NCBI GenBank assembly: GCA_008828725.1
Contig: MEHQ01001874.1
Span: 62,001 to 126,000 of the forward strand
Length of the DNA: 64,000 bases
Direction of reading: 5' to 3'
Origin: Saccharina japonica
Taxonomy: Eukaryota > Sar > Phaeophyceae > Laminariales > Laminariaceae
Shown in pieces: positions 50,331 to 60,998 of this stretch. A program made the translations under genes and the position numbers. Position 1 is the stretch's first letter. Every line of letters begins with the position of its first letter. The notes beneath the pieces were generated by a model. The model was given only the letters and a program-made list of their open reading frames with translations, searched no databases and had not been told where the DNA came from.

Positions 50331-52030
50331 CTCTCTATATACACAACAGGAATTTGATATTATCAATAGTCCTTCATCTCTTGTAACGATCCACATTTCA
50401 TCTCTCCTTCCCACTCGACTCCCTCTTCCTCGTTTTCGACCTGTTTCTTGGAGAGGGGGTCCTGTCAAAGGGGCAACGATACGTACGTCTTCCATAACTT
50501 AGGCGCTCGTTTCATTTATGTATTAACTTTCCAACAAACAACAATGTTTTACTATTTATACATGCTGGCTATGTTCTGTTACATAACACAATATTTGGTG
50601 CGCACGGTCTCTATTACTACCACGCCGCCGATCACTCGTTCGCTCGATCGCCGATTGTCCGTCCTCTCGCGCTCTCGACGGTGCATCGTTCGCCTGTGGC
50701 GACCTTGCGCCACCTGGGTTGATCGCCCCGCCGTGTAGATCGCTCGATCACCCGCTGCTCGCTCGGTAGATCGCGCCGGCGCTCGCCCGCTTCCGCTCCT
50801 TGTGAAGTGGTAGTAATAGGTGTATCATATTTAACGAGATCCACGTATACACCCCCGGAAAATAAAGAAGACGGTTGAAAATTGTATTATCAAGGACAAG
50901 GCGGGCAAACCTACTTTACGGTGGCCCATAATGAATAACACCAGCAGAATTACTTTTAATTAGTATCTTCCCAGATTGTGTATATTTTTGTCGCAACTTT
51001 TTTTCGTGTTTTATCGTGTTTTAGAAACAAAACAATATGTGCATCTGGACTAAAACGCAGCTACACAGACACACGCAGGCATTCTGTAAACCTGTTGTTA
51101 GGTTGTACAGAAAGCTGAGGACTCTAGCTTCCCAACGATCCTACTTTTAGCCGAGATTTTGAGGTTGCAGACAAGGTACAGATCGACGGGGGGGGTTGGG
51201 GTGACCATCTGGGGACCCATGTATCCCTAGAACAATCGGGATTTGCGCAAAACCAAGAAGGGAGCATTGCGACACAAATCGTCAGCCTTCCAGTGATGAT
51301 GCTAAATACGCCTTTTTCCCAATAGAATCAAGGCTGAAAAACGCCCCCCCCCCCTTAAACATAGTGTATGCTTGAGGACCTGTTTTCACCCACCTCTGCC
51401 ACACCTCCAACTGCATACTTTCGGCTCCACGTAGTGATCGTTCGAAAGCTGAAGTCTATAGCTTTCTGCCGTACCTACCTAAAGGTCTTTTAGTATCCCG
51501 GTGTGTGTCGGTGTTGCAGCTACGTAGTCCAAATGCAAATACGGTCTTTCATAAATATTGGAAAACTAATTGGGCCAAAAACATTAATTCCGAGACAAAT
51601 AAATTCACGTATGAGGTGTTATTTATTATTGTTGTTGTTGTTGTCTTCACATTAAACTCGTTTCAGTTGCTAATCCCTATAGTCTGATCTAGCAAGATCA
51701 CAGCCCGTGGCCACAAAAGTGCTAGAGCCATCAGAGAATCCTAAAGAACACGGACACTTAGCAGGGAAAGGATACACCTAAAGTCCGAAGAGGTACACCT
51801 AAAAATCCCTACAGCATGTTATGCGTGTCCAAAACTGAACTACAGGCCCGCAAGCTCCATTCGACTAGAGCAGCATCGCCCCCCTACCACTCTTTACCAA
51901 TGAATTTGCCGACTACAGCGTAACTACTGTCTGAAGTGCTGTCTGCATAAAAACACACGGTAGGCGTGGGAATAAGATGGAGCACGCAGCTGCTGTCTGA
52001 AGTGCTGCCGGAATGACAGTCCGCGGTTAC

Positions 52031-52648
52031 ACAGTGAAAAAGAACAGCCAACCAAAGCCATCACGTCAATTGACAATTGCCCGAATCTATCCTGAACGTC
52101 TGTGTTAGGCACAGCATTATAAACATCGACACTGATTAGGAATCGTTCCACATTGAAGGGGTCTTCCACCACCAGGCACACAATGAAGGCACCCGGGGTG
52201 TCGGCGCCATCTCTGCCGCGTCTCTCTACAAAATCAGTGACGTCATCCACACAGACCCAACTACGAAATTCAGGGGAAAAAACGAAAAAAACAAAACAAC
52301 AAACATGTTTGTCCGTTCGTCACGGGTCGATGTAGTCCGTGCTTCGGATGGCTGCTCCGCGCTGCTGTGCTGCTGCTGCGGTGCGCTGCTGTGCTCCGGC
52401 GCGCCGCTCCGGTGTCACTTGGCCAGTCCTAGCACGACCACACTCGACCTGCTCCGTCCGTACTCACTCTCGTTGTTGTCCTTCCCAGTCGGCTCCTCGC
52501 TTTCTCCCTCGTTGCACTCAGGATGCTTGGTCTGGAAAATAACATTTCTCGCGCTGAAGGGATTGACCAGTCCAGGCTCCAGCTCGTCGCCACACGCTCC
52601 TTCCTCCTTTGATGGCGAAGCCAGGTTACTGAGACAGTACAGCTCCCT
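52031..52648 (-). CDS. Two exons of an unidentified minus-strand gene (partial)
   Basis: Upstream exon about 52648-52449: acceptor TTTGCTAG, then RELYCLSNLASPSKEEGACG and onward, acidic and hydrophilic, including NEGESEEPTGKDNNESEYG. Downstream exon about 52260-52031: a pyrimidine-rich acceptor tract, then WVCVDDVTDFVERRGRDGAD, later VVEDPFNVERFLISVDVYNA and IDVMALVGCSFSL, open for 76 codons. A donor at 52448 (GCAG|GTCGAG) joins them in frame. A stronger-looking donor (GTGAGT) at 52467 does not keep the frame, so this junction is uncertain. Composition looks like protein, not chance. The start, the end and any upstream exons were not found; the minus-strand segment near 52755-52900 is one possibility. 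I do not recognise the family. Confidence 0.4.
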
Positions 52649-55324
52649 CTAGCAAACACACCTAGGGCCGTGTACGTAGTGTCCGTCCACCTTTCTGATG
52701 TCGTCTGCCTCCGCGCACAAAAGTGAGATGGACATTGCTGTCTACACCGACGGCCTAAAAGGCCCGTGCATCTGAACTTTTGCGCCTAACGCACCAGTGC
52801 CGATCCAACTCTACCGCTGCACACGCTTCGCGGCGGGTGCTCAGCAGCAAGAAGGTATCGGTCCGCTTGAGGGTGAGCCTAGCCTTGCTCGCTAGAAAGA
52901 CCCCCCCCCTCGCTATGGGCCATGCCAAAGCAAAAACTTTGCCGAGGCAGCGAGGGGAAGAAGGGAATAGGGCCACAGTAATATTAATACAATAGGAAGC
53001 GTTAGAAAGCACAGAGCACCCATGGACTGACAACTAGCGTAGGGAATCAGTTAGGTTATGGTTTTCATAAAGTCGAGTATAATAGTAAATCACGAATCCC
53101 ACACGAACACTATTTAATACAAATACCACATAAAACAAACATTATATGTACGCAGCTCACAAAGTTGAGTATCTACTATTCAATCAGTTGAACTCACAGC
53201 TGACGTATCATGATTTAAGCGCCATTAACAAAAACATTCGAAAAGATTCAACGTAAATACGTGGTGACGTGTCAACACGTCATCACGTCTCCTCTTTGGC
53301 CGTCTTTTTTGTTAGAACAAGCTGTGCATTCTTGGATCATTCCTTGCTCCGGTTCTGAAAACCAAAATCGCCCTACCCACTATTAATAGGTGTGAAACGA
53401 TAAAAACAATAAAAAAAATACCAGGTACATCGTATACACTTGCATGATCCCACCTCAACTACCGTACACCACTCTCCACACACACGTTCTCCCCTCTGAT
53501 TCTCTCCTGGAACCGTTTAGCCCTCTGGACAACTGGTATATAGCTGTTGCGGAACTGGCCGGACACCGCACGCATCACACGGACAGGGTGAGCTACTGTA
53601 CATATAAACTGTGTTTTTATATTGGACTCGTAGGATTGAGAGCCTGATGACCGTGATGATCCACAGGTGATAGCCATTCCTATTTCCAACACGTAGGGTG
53701 TTGCGTTCGAGGAGGAATGCCCAGAAGCACATGTCGTCGTTTCGTCTCCCTCAGGGCCATCCTCGGGCGACCACAGCAGCATGCGAAATAGGCCCACGAA
53801 AAGAAACCAACTACATCTGATCATCGGGTTACAGCATCGTCCCCAGCGAACAGCGCTTCAGAAAACATTTTTGAATGGCCTTTTTGCATAGTTGTGCGAT
53901 GATATTTTCACGAACAGGTATGTATGTACAAAAGCTATGTTCGCATATAACGTAGGAGCTGGGGCAGCCTAAAACAGCTAAGTGCGGTGCGTTGGCAATG
54001 CCCCGCTCGATATTCCGAAATTGGACGTGATTTCTTTACACGATGTTGATCATGCATCAGCCAACAAACGGAAAGCCTGCCTTTTCGTTTTTGATGCTTC
54101 ATTCGAGAGATATGACCGATATAAATAGTCGAAAAAATGCATAATAAGTGGTCATAACTTTCGTGAAACAAAAATAAAAAAGGCAGGCTTTCCCTTTGAG
54201 TACACATACCGTTCGAATACGACGTTAATACTTCAGATCAAACTTCACAAAAAGGAGCGGGGAATCGCAGTAAAACTACTCGCTCTCGCCACTACTTCTG
54301 TATTGTATAGAAAACGTGTTTTGGCAATATCTCTTTATGGGTGACGAATTGACAAGTGCAACTGATAGCGATCGTCTCCTTGGGTATTCAGCCTTGTCCA
54401 CACCAATGTTTATCTTGATCGGGAAATGCGAATAGTTTTAGCCGTCATACGGATGTTATGTCAAAATGTCGCCATAAACAGGTACTTTTGAGTTTTCGTG
54501 GATTTCTCGGCGTGATCGAGTCGGATTCTGGAAACGTTTGAACCTGCCTATCCACTACGGTGTCAGGGTCAGTGCTTCCAGTGTTCAAGTCCAAACTTGC
54601 AGTGGTTCACGCGTTACGGCTTTAAGAAGCTTTGTCCGTTTTTTGGCTGGCCCACCTCGTATATTTTTCGAGTTTTGGAGGGCCCACACCGTATACGTAT
54701 GAGGTATATAAATATAGGGCGGCTCGTTCTTTGTGTTGGCTCTTTGTCTCTCCCTTCTTCATATTGTCTGTTCTTCCCTTTATTCCGTTTTGTCTGGTAT
54801 TTTTGTGTCGTCCGTGTGTTGTCCATCGGCCGGATACCTGTGGTAACGTATATGGTATATGTCATACATAGTAGGCCTCACTACTGCGTGCAGTACCTGT
54901 GTGTTTATTTTACATTCATCGATTTTTCCCACCCGTCGGTCGACATTCAGTACAACCAGTCTCCGTGCCGATTCTTCATTATTTTAGAGAGATACAATAT
55001 CTGTGCATGAGTTATGTGGTAACACTGAGGCATATGCTATGTCCACGTAGCAATACATTGTCATATCAGTCTTTAAGACATACATATGATACCAGGTAAG
55101 TTGTGTATCAAAACAGAAGGATCACTTTCAGACGGGGGCTAAGTAAATCGGAACAATACATCATGCTCAAAGCACCGACCGCCACACAAACGTTTGCATA
55201 ATAGCCTGTCCTCCAGGCTGCTCCAGGGTGACGGTGTTACAAAATCGTTCTACCCCTTTTGCTCACACTCTTGTAGCTGTGTCCGATTGGCAGGCCCATA
55301 CTCGTACTACAGCTGTATACCGGA
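52649..55324. other. No complete gene; possible upstream exons of the minus-strand gene
   Basis: A minus-strand frame at 53824-53459 begins MIRCSWFLFVGLFRMLLW, signal-peptide-like, and could be a first exon of the 52031-52648 gene, but no donor ties them together. The remainder shows nothing. Confidence 0.3.
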
Positions 55325-55520
55325 CGCATGCTACAACTGCCAGTAGAGAGAGGTTCGCCATTCTTCTTCTGAGAGTGGTTATTGAGAAGCTCGAATTCCC
55401 ACCCAAAAACTGATTTTGAAGGAAACTAAAAGTGCTACACGATGGACAATCCCATGGACTTAAGTATAAAATGGAAAATATTGCACCACAAGCAATACAT
55501 TCCGAAAAAAAACTAGTACG
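55325..55520 (+). mobile_element. Family-A MITE, left part
   Basis: ACGCATGCTACAACTGCCAG, then TCTGAGAGTGGTTATTGAGA, CCACCCAAAAACTGATTTTG and the ACAATCCCATGGACTTAAGT block also found in other copies. No right end. Confidence 0.5.
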
Positions 55521-55817
55521 TACGAGCAATTTTTTTCTCCGAAATTAGGCTAGTCCTGCCGACGACGCCAATTGTTAAAAATACTGAGGTAAGGACACAG
55601 AGTATCCCTATCCTGGTCAGCCTATATAGAACAGGTACTCGTTGGTACTCGCGTGTGTTGTTTGCTTAGAGATAGAAGAAGAGCAGCTATATTCCTTTTG
55701 CGTGATGGAAGACTGAAATCGTACGGGCGGCTGACGGCCACCCTCCCTGGATCCCATGTAAGATACGCCTTCCAAGTGCTACCAATACGATTCATATACC
55801 TGATACCATGTATATAC

Positions 55818-57184
55818 CAAGGGTACGCGCGGTAAAGGTCGGGACGGGAAAATGTGGTCGGGACGGGAACGGTACGGTACGGGAATGGGAAACCGTCAGA
55901 TTTTTCGTTCCCGACCGCGATTTCCCGACCGGTACCATCGTCAGTTTCTGTTCCCGAGCTTTACCGTCCCGCGGTAATGGCCGTGTTCCCGTTCCCGACT
56001 GTTTCCCATCCCACTGTCTGCCCATTCCCGACTATTCCCGTCCCGTTGTCCGCCCAGTCCCGACTATTCCCATCCCACTATCATATCAGTGATTCCCGTC
56101 CCATCCCGACCATGGGGCACAGCTTCTCCCATCCCGCATCTCACTATTGGGGCAGATATTCCCATTCCATTTACCGCCGATTTCTTCGTTTTCCCATCGC
56201 ATGACCATGGATGGATGCAAGTGCGTATACTGCATTTTTACTCGTATATTTCCGAACTATAAAAACAAATCGTCTATTATTTCCTTTTTTTTTCCCTCTC
56301 GTTTTATTTTTTATTTTGAACGCGATCCTAAAATTTTTATTAACCATTCAATCGGCCCCACTCACACTTCGCTATTTGAAATAATGGTACGTACGTATAA
56401 ATAATCGTACATTTGGGAAATTATTATGTCAAAAATAAAACCAACAAAGAAACCCACACCACCACCCGGCCCAAAGACAAAACATGGCATCAAGCATGGA
56501 CGTTGTTGGGGGTGGAGGATCCCGGCGGATCTGCTTCGGCGCCTCAAGCAGTGCCAAAGCAACCAGCCCCGGTTCCTGCTCCTATTGGTAGTGTTCTCGC
56601 GAATGTTATACTCGTCCATCGTAGCATATCAATACGTCGAAGTCACAAGTCGGTAATATAACTAGACACGTAGAAGCTACGAGGAGTACTAGTACTCGTA
56701 CTCGAAGAAGACTTTTGATTATATTTCTCTCTTTTCAGCCGTTGTCTCCACAGCCTGTGTTCCCGACCGTGTTCCCAACCATTCTCGACTGCGTTTCCCG
56801 ACTGCGTTTCCCGACCGTATTTCCGACCCGGTTCCCGACCTATTCCCGACCTACTGCAGACCCATTCCCGACCTATTCCCGACCTATTCCCGAACCGTTC
56901 ACCGATCATTTCCCGTACCACCGAAAAATGATTCCCGTACCGTACCGTACCGCCAAAACTCGGTTCCCGTCCCGTCCCGTACCGCCAAAGAATCGTGTCT
57001 TCCCGTCCAATCCCGTCAACCAAATGGTTTCCCACCTTCCCGTCCCATTCCCGTCCCGCGGTAAACAGACGGGAACATTTTCCCATACCGCCCCTCGGGA
57101 AGACCCCAAATTTTTTCCGCCTGCGGCGGGCAAAACGATCCCATCCCGTACCGCGCGGTGCCTTCGGCACCGCGCGTACCCTTG
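55818..57184 (-). mobile_element. hAT-like element, GGGACGGGAA-motif family, copy 2 (inverted)
   Basis: The second copy of the 12942 element, in opposite orientation and 42 kb away. Perfect 16-bp TIR CAAGGGTACGCGCGGT (55818-55833; inverted 57169-57184) and perfect 8-bp TSD GTATATAC (55810-55817 and 57185-57192). The central block carries the same GPKTKHGIKHGRC-coding stretch, here on the + strand near 56460. Array lengths differ from copy 1, as expected of slippage in tandem repeats. Confidence 0.9.
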
Positions 57185-57229
57185 GTATATACCAACGTTT
57201 TCTCTGATCGTTCCAGCAGTACCATAATA

Positions 57230-57292
57230 TTAAGGAGGCGCGTCATTCAGAAAAAGTTTCAGCCGAAAAGTGTTACCTCTGTCGTAGCACGC
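57230..57292 (+). mobile_element. Family-A MITE, right end only
   Basis: GTCATTCAGAAAAAGTTTCA, then TACCTCTGTCGTAGCACGCGTC. Begins about 40 bp after the TSD of the 55818 element. Confidence 0.5.
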
Positions 57293-57456
57293 GTCACCTG
57301 CAAACAGGAGCTTATACCCTCAGACTTGGCCTGCGCCCAGGGCTCCAACTCGCTCACCTGGTAAGTTTGTTGCTCAATGTATGTATCTTCCATTGTATTT
57401 TATCGTGTATTTCCTTTCTTCTTCGTATTCGGTTTTCGTTTTGCCCTGAGCAATGG

Positions 57457-57680
57457 GTACCACTTTTAGAGTCAACATTTTCTTACCGGTTGTGCTACTC
57501 ACGTGAGTAGCCACCGGACACAATATTATTTTACTGGTATATTTGTTTTTGGAGAACCGCATTTGAAGGATTGGTCGGGTTGCGCGAGTGAATCTTTCCG
57601 AAGTTATGGTTCGGGTGAGATATTGAGCTCCTCATGTGAGGAGCTCAGAAAAATATGCTGCGCCCCTACCGTGGGGTGAC
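57457..57680 (-). mobile_element. Family-B MITE, reverse orientation
   Basis: Complemented blocks AGTAGCCACCGG, GGTCGGGTTGCGCGAGTGAA and GAGCTCCTCATGTGAGGAGC, ending GCGCCCCTACCGTGGGG. Confidence 0.65.
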
Positions 57681-58467
57681 TCCCCTTGCCATAATTTTCT
57701 ATTTTCTACGTTCTGAGCTGTATCGGGTAGATGATACCTGTGGGCAGATGATTGCTGTTTTCTGACGGACAACCAATGCAAAACGAGTAGTGTTGTTTTT
57801 CTTCCTGGACATTGCCATTTTCGACCTTCACCGAAGATGCCATTTGATGGATTTCGGACAAAAACGATGAAATTAATATATATATATATATGAGAAAGCG
57901 AACCTTATTTTCACCCAGGGGGTCGTTGGAAAAAAATCCATGGCTGAATGTTTGGCTGGGGTTATTCAACACAGCAATACAAATTAGTTGGCAGATTCCT
58001 ACGACAACAAGCAGTGACAACCACAAACAGAAACCCCTCTATATGGTACGTTACGTACATATATATGTAAACAGCAATGTTGTTGAGTAATGGCTGAGAA
58101 ACCGCCGGATAAGTATGTTATAAAAAACGGGCTGGCAATTGCAGCCTCTCATATTCAAGGAGTGTAATCTACAGCGTCCCGGGTGGTTTACGCACCGTCG
58201 AGTACATATCGTATACAGATATTACGAGGCGGGCCCATACTATATAAGATAAAATACTGTTACTAAAAAAAAATACGTATGTAGGTTTTTAGATTAAAAT
58301 TAGGTCCCCGTGAACTACATGGTTCCCCGAAACAGTATAAGTCATGTGGACTATGGTTGAAATGTGTTCAGTGCGAACGCGTGCTTGTATATATATAGAT
58401 AACAATAACTTGAACAAAAAAATATTTAACGTTATGAATTTACGCACGAAATTGATGGTGTCGCCAA

Positions 58468-59329
58468 TAGGGTTGCCCCTCGGTCTCAAAATTTGCAACC
58501 GGTAACCGGACCGGATTGTGGGGGGTTCAGACGGAACCGGAACCGGGCACCCGGCCTGCTTTCAGCCCGGGTACCCGGGTACCCGGGTTACCATGCACTA
58601 GTATCTCCCCTTTGAGCATTTCAGCGGGCCTGAACGGTCCGCAGGCGTCGTGGTAAGGCGGACGGTGGGAGGGAATGACTTAATTTCGCCTATTCTCTCA
58701 ATGAATCATGACAAATATTGAAGATGGAAGGCAGAAGGCTGCCTCTTGCAGTGGGTGCTGAGAGAGGTGTGTGTGTTAAATGCTAAAATACACCATTCAC
58801 ACAGAGACCAGCTAGGCTGCTGGATTTGTATCCCCCCTTTATATCTCCTTATTTTGTCCCCTGTTTCACAGCAGAAAGGAAGTAGGCGGCCTCAGGGGGA
58901 ATAATTACCCCCCCCCCCTCAATGCACTCTGTTGCGAATGGTGCACGTCATACACGTCATCCATGTCCTGGCTCATGGCTAATACGTGAGTGTGTCCTGG
59001 TAGCTGGTGGGGGTATCGTCTGTGTGTCGCGTGTTGTGCGAAGACTGTAGGAAAGAAGGGAGAAAAGGAAGGAGGAAAGTCTAGGGGCACAAGCAGTGTA
59101 TGTATGTATGTATAAATCAACGTATATCCCAGTTTTGGGGGCTTTGTATAGCACAATCAACGGGTACCCGGGTACCCGGGTATCCGGGTACCCGGGTACT
59201 ATCCGGGTACCCGGGGTCCAAATAAATACCCGGTGTAAATTTTGTTTGTTCCGGTCCGATTCCGGTTCCGACGGTTCCGGGTACCCGCCACCGGGTACCC
59301 GGTTCTCAGTCAGACGGGGTGCAACCCTA
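58468..59329. mobile_element. hAT-like element, GGGTACCC-motif family
   Basis: Termini TAGGGTTGCCCC (58468) and, inverted, TAGGGTTGCACCCC (ending 59329), with a perfect 8-bp TSD GTCGCCAA at 58460-58467 and 59330-59337. Both arms contain runs of GGTAACCGG, GGAACCGG and CCGGGTACCCGGGTA. The middle has a TATG microsatellite (about 59097-59111) and no convincing coding sequence. Confidence 0.87.
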
Positions 59330-59811
59330 GTCGCCAACAGACCTGGTTCGTGTGATATGTCAGATGCCAGCTTATAACTATTTACGGTAGTGTATTCAAA
59401 GCGTCTTCCGATTACTGCGCCCCGGTCAATATGTTTCTCCAAGCTGTATGACAAAGACGAACGCATATATACGAAACCCTCAAAAATAGTATACCCCCCA
59501 TCCTTCCAAGTCAACGACTTCCAGCTGAACCCTTCTGGTGATGTCGAGCTGACTTTAAGCTGTTGTTTGTCCCCTGTGTTGGTCTATAATCTGTGACGGT
59601 CTATTGTGACATCGGTGGAAACCCAATATCGCCGGTTTCGATGCAACCATTCTATTGTTTAGCCCTTGAAATGCCGTTGAGACCGGAGAGCAGAAAACAC
59701 ACGGAGTCACTTATAGACGAGTGGCGCTCTATGGTGGGCGTCGTAGGTGAACAATTTTTTGTGAGTTTTAATTAAGTTGGAATAATTATTAACGAGGCGT
59801 TTGTATCGTTG

Positions 59812-60136
59812 GGTTTGTTTTTTCCAATTCAATCAATTATGTTCGCCCTTTTTATCCATCTCCCCTCTTTAGTCGTAACTCAGATCCGGGATCACTAAGT
59901 AGGCTCTTCTCCTCTCTCCGTACGCGCCTAGCTTTTTTATCGCGGGGATGTTTTAGCACTTTCTTATCTCGTCGACTCATGTCGTAATCCACCTACCCAC
60001 TCTACAAAGGCGCTCTCAGCAATTGGTTCCATTACTGTTTTGCAAATATTATCAAAACCTCACCACGGTGGGATTCGAACTCGAGAACCAATGCTAGTAG
60101 CATTTGAAGTTGCCCACTAGACTACCGTGGCGACCG
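59812..60136 (-). mobile_element. tRNA-derived SINE, copy 4
   Basis: Minus-strand head GCGGTCGCCACGGTAGTCTA with A box TAGTCTAGTGGG and canonical B box GTTCGAATCC. The body has AACTCAGATCCGGGATCACT and AAGTAGGCTCTTCTCC, matching copies 2 and 3. Confidence 0.75.
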
Positions 60137-60575
60137 CTCTAGGCTTCGGTGGATGTGCCCACATATCTCGCTCGAAATAGAAATGTGTTATACCTAGTTT
60201 CGCAGAATAAACTTTCAATCGCATGGCGGAGCGTAACGCGCAGGCAATACGGTTTCAAAAGATTGAGACTGCAAAGCAAAACTATGGTCACTCGGCCGTT
60301 TGGCTCTGATCGGCTGAAAGTATCGAACTCAAACGTGACCCCCTTACCGTAGGCATCACCGGGTTTTCATATAAAAGATAATTAAAAACGTCGAACGTTG
60401 ATTGGGTGATTTCGCTGGGAGGTCGGCCCATTTTTCTGTACAAATTTCGCTTAAACAATCCTACTCCTGTGGTAGATTGTGTTTGAAGAGCAGTTATGTT
60501 AACTCCCAGTGTATATTGTGCTTCCCACGTGATCAGGTATCGCCTCCTCCAAAGGTTTCAGGATAGGCAGCGACA

Positions 60576-60998
60576 ATGGTAATGATCGACTTCGGTCGCT
60601 CTTTGGCATCATCAGGGGTGGTGATGCTACTTGCCATCACGATGACTACCACAATGCTGCAGCCGGCCGGGGCCACCTCTTCTAATCTCATGGACGCGTG
60701 CGCAACCGAAATATATTCCTGTCTAGGAGCCGAGTCGTGCATCAGCTGCCTTTCGGCAACGCTGGAATACAGCGAGGAGATTGACGCGTGCAAAACAGTG
60801 CAGGCCTCTGAACCCTCCGGCGACACTCCGCCGTCTTGCGGCAGCTTATTGGAGGACGCGTGCTGCCTGGGCGAGGTATTCGAAGAGGAAGTGTGCCTGG
60901 AGGACGTCGCTTTCGTGGATTACTGGATCTGCTTCCTTGGGACTAGGGGTTGTTCGTACGACGAAATCACTTGCGAAGGTGTCGAGTCACCGCAGTAG
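60576..60998 (+). CDS. Cys-rich secreted protein, 140 aa, unknown function
   Basis: A single open frame with a hydrophobic N-terminal segment (VVMLLAITMTTTMLQPAGA, about residues 15-33) that looks like a signal peptide. The mature part is acidic and has about 13 Cys in patterns such as CATEIYSC, CISC, CGSLLEDACC and CFLGTRGC. GC content is above that of the flanks. The start is ATG at 60576; a second ATG at 60582 is possible. I do not recognise the family. The stop follows ESPQ. Directly after it, another frame encodes a small-residue-rich tail ending near 61113 (SSNGATLSTAGLG, MAAAAASAFVSG), so the real protein could be longer through a frameshift or unseen splicing. Confidence 0.6.
   Translation: MVMIDFGRSLASSGVVMLLAITMTTTMLQPAGATSSNLMDACATEIYSCLGAESCISCLSATLEYSEEIDACKTVQASEPSGDTPPSCGSLLEDACCLGEVFEEEVCLEDVAFVDYWICFLGTRGCSYDEITCEGVESPQ

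Noticed and set aside
57304..57361. Exon-like segment ending in CTG|GTAAGT
   Set aside because: An acceptor-like CAAACAG and a good donor are present, but the segment encodes under 20 residues and no partner exon was found.
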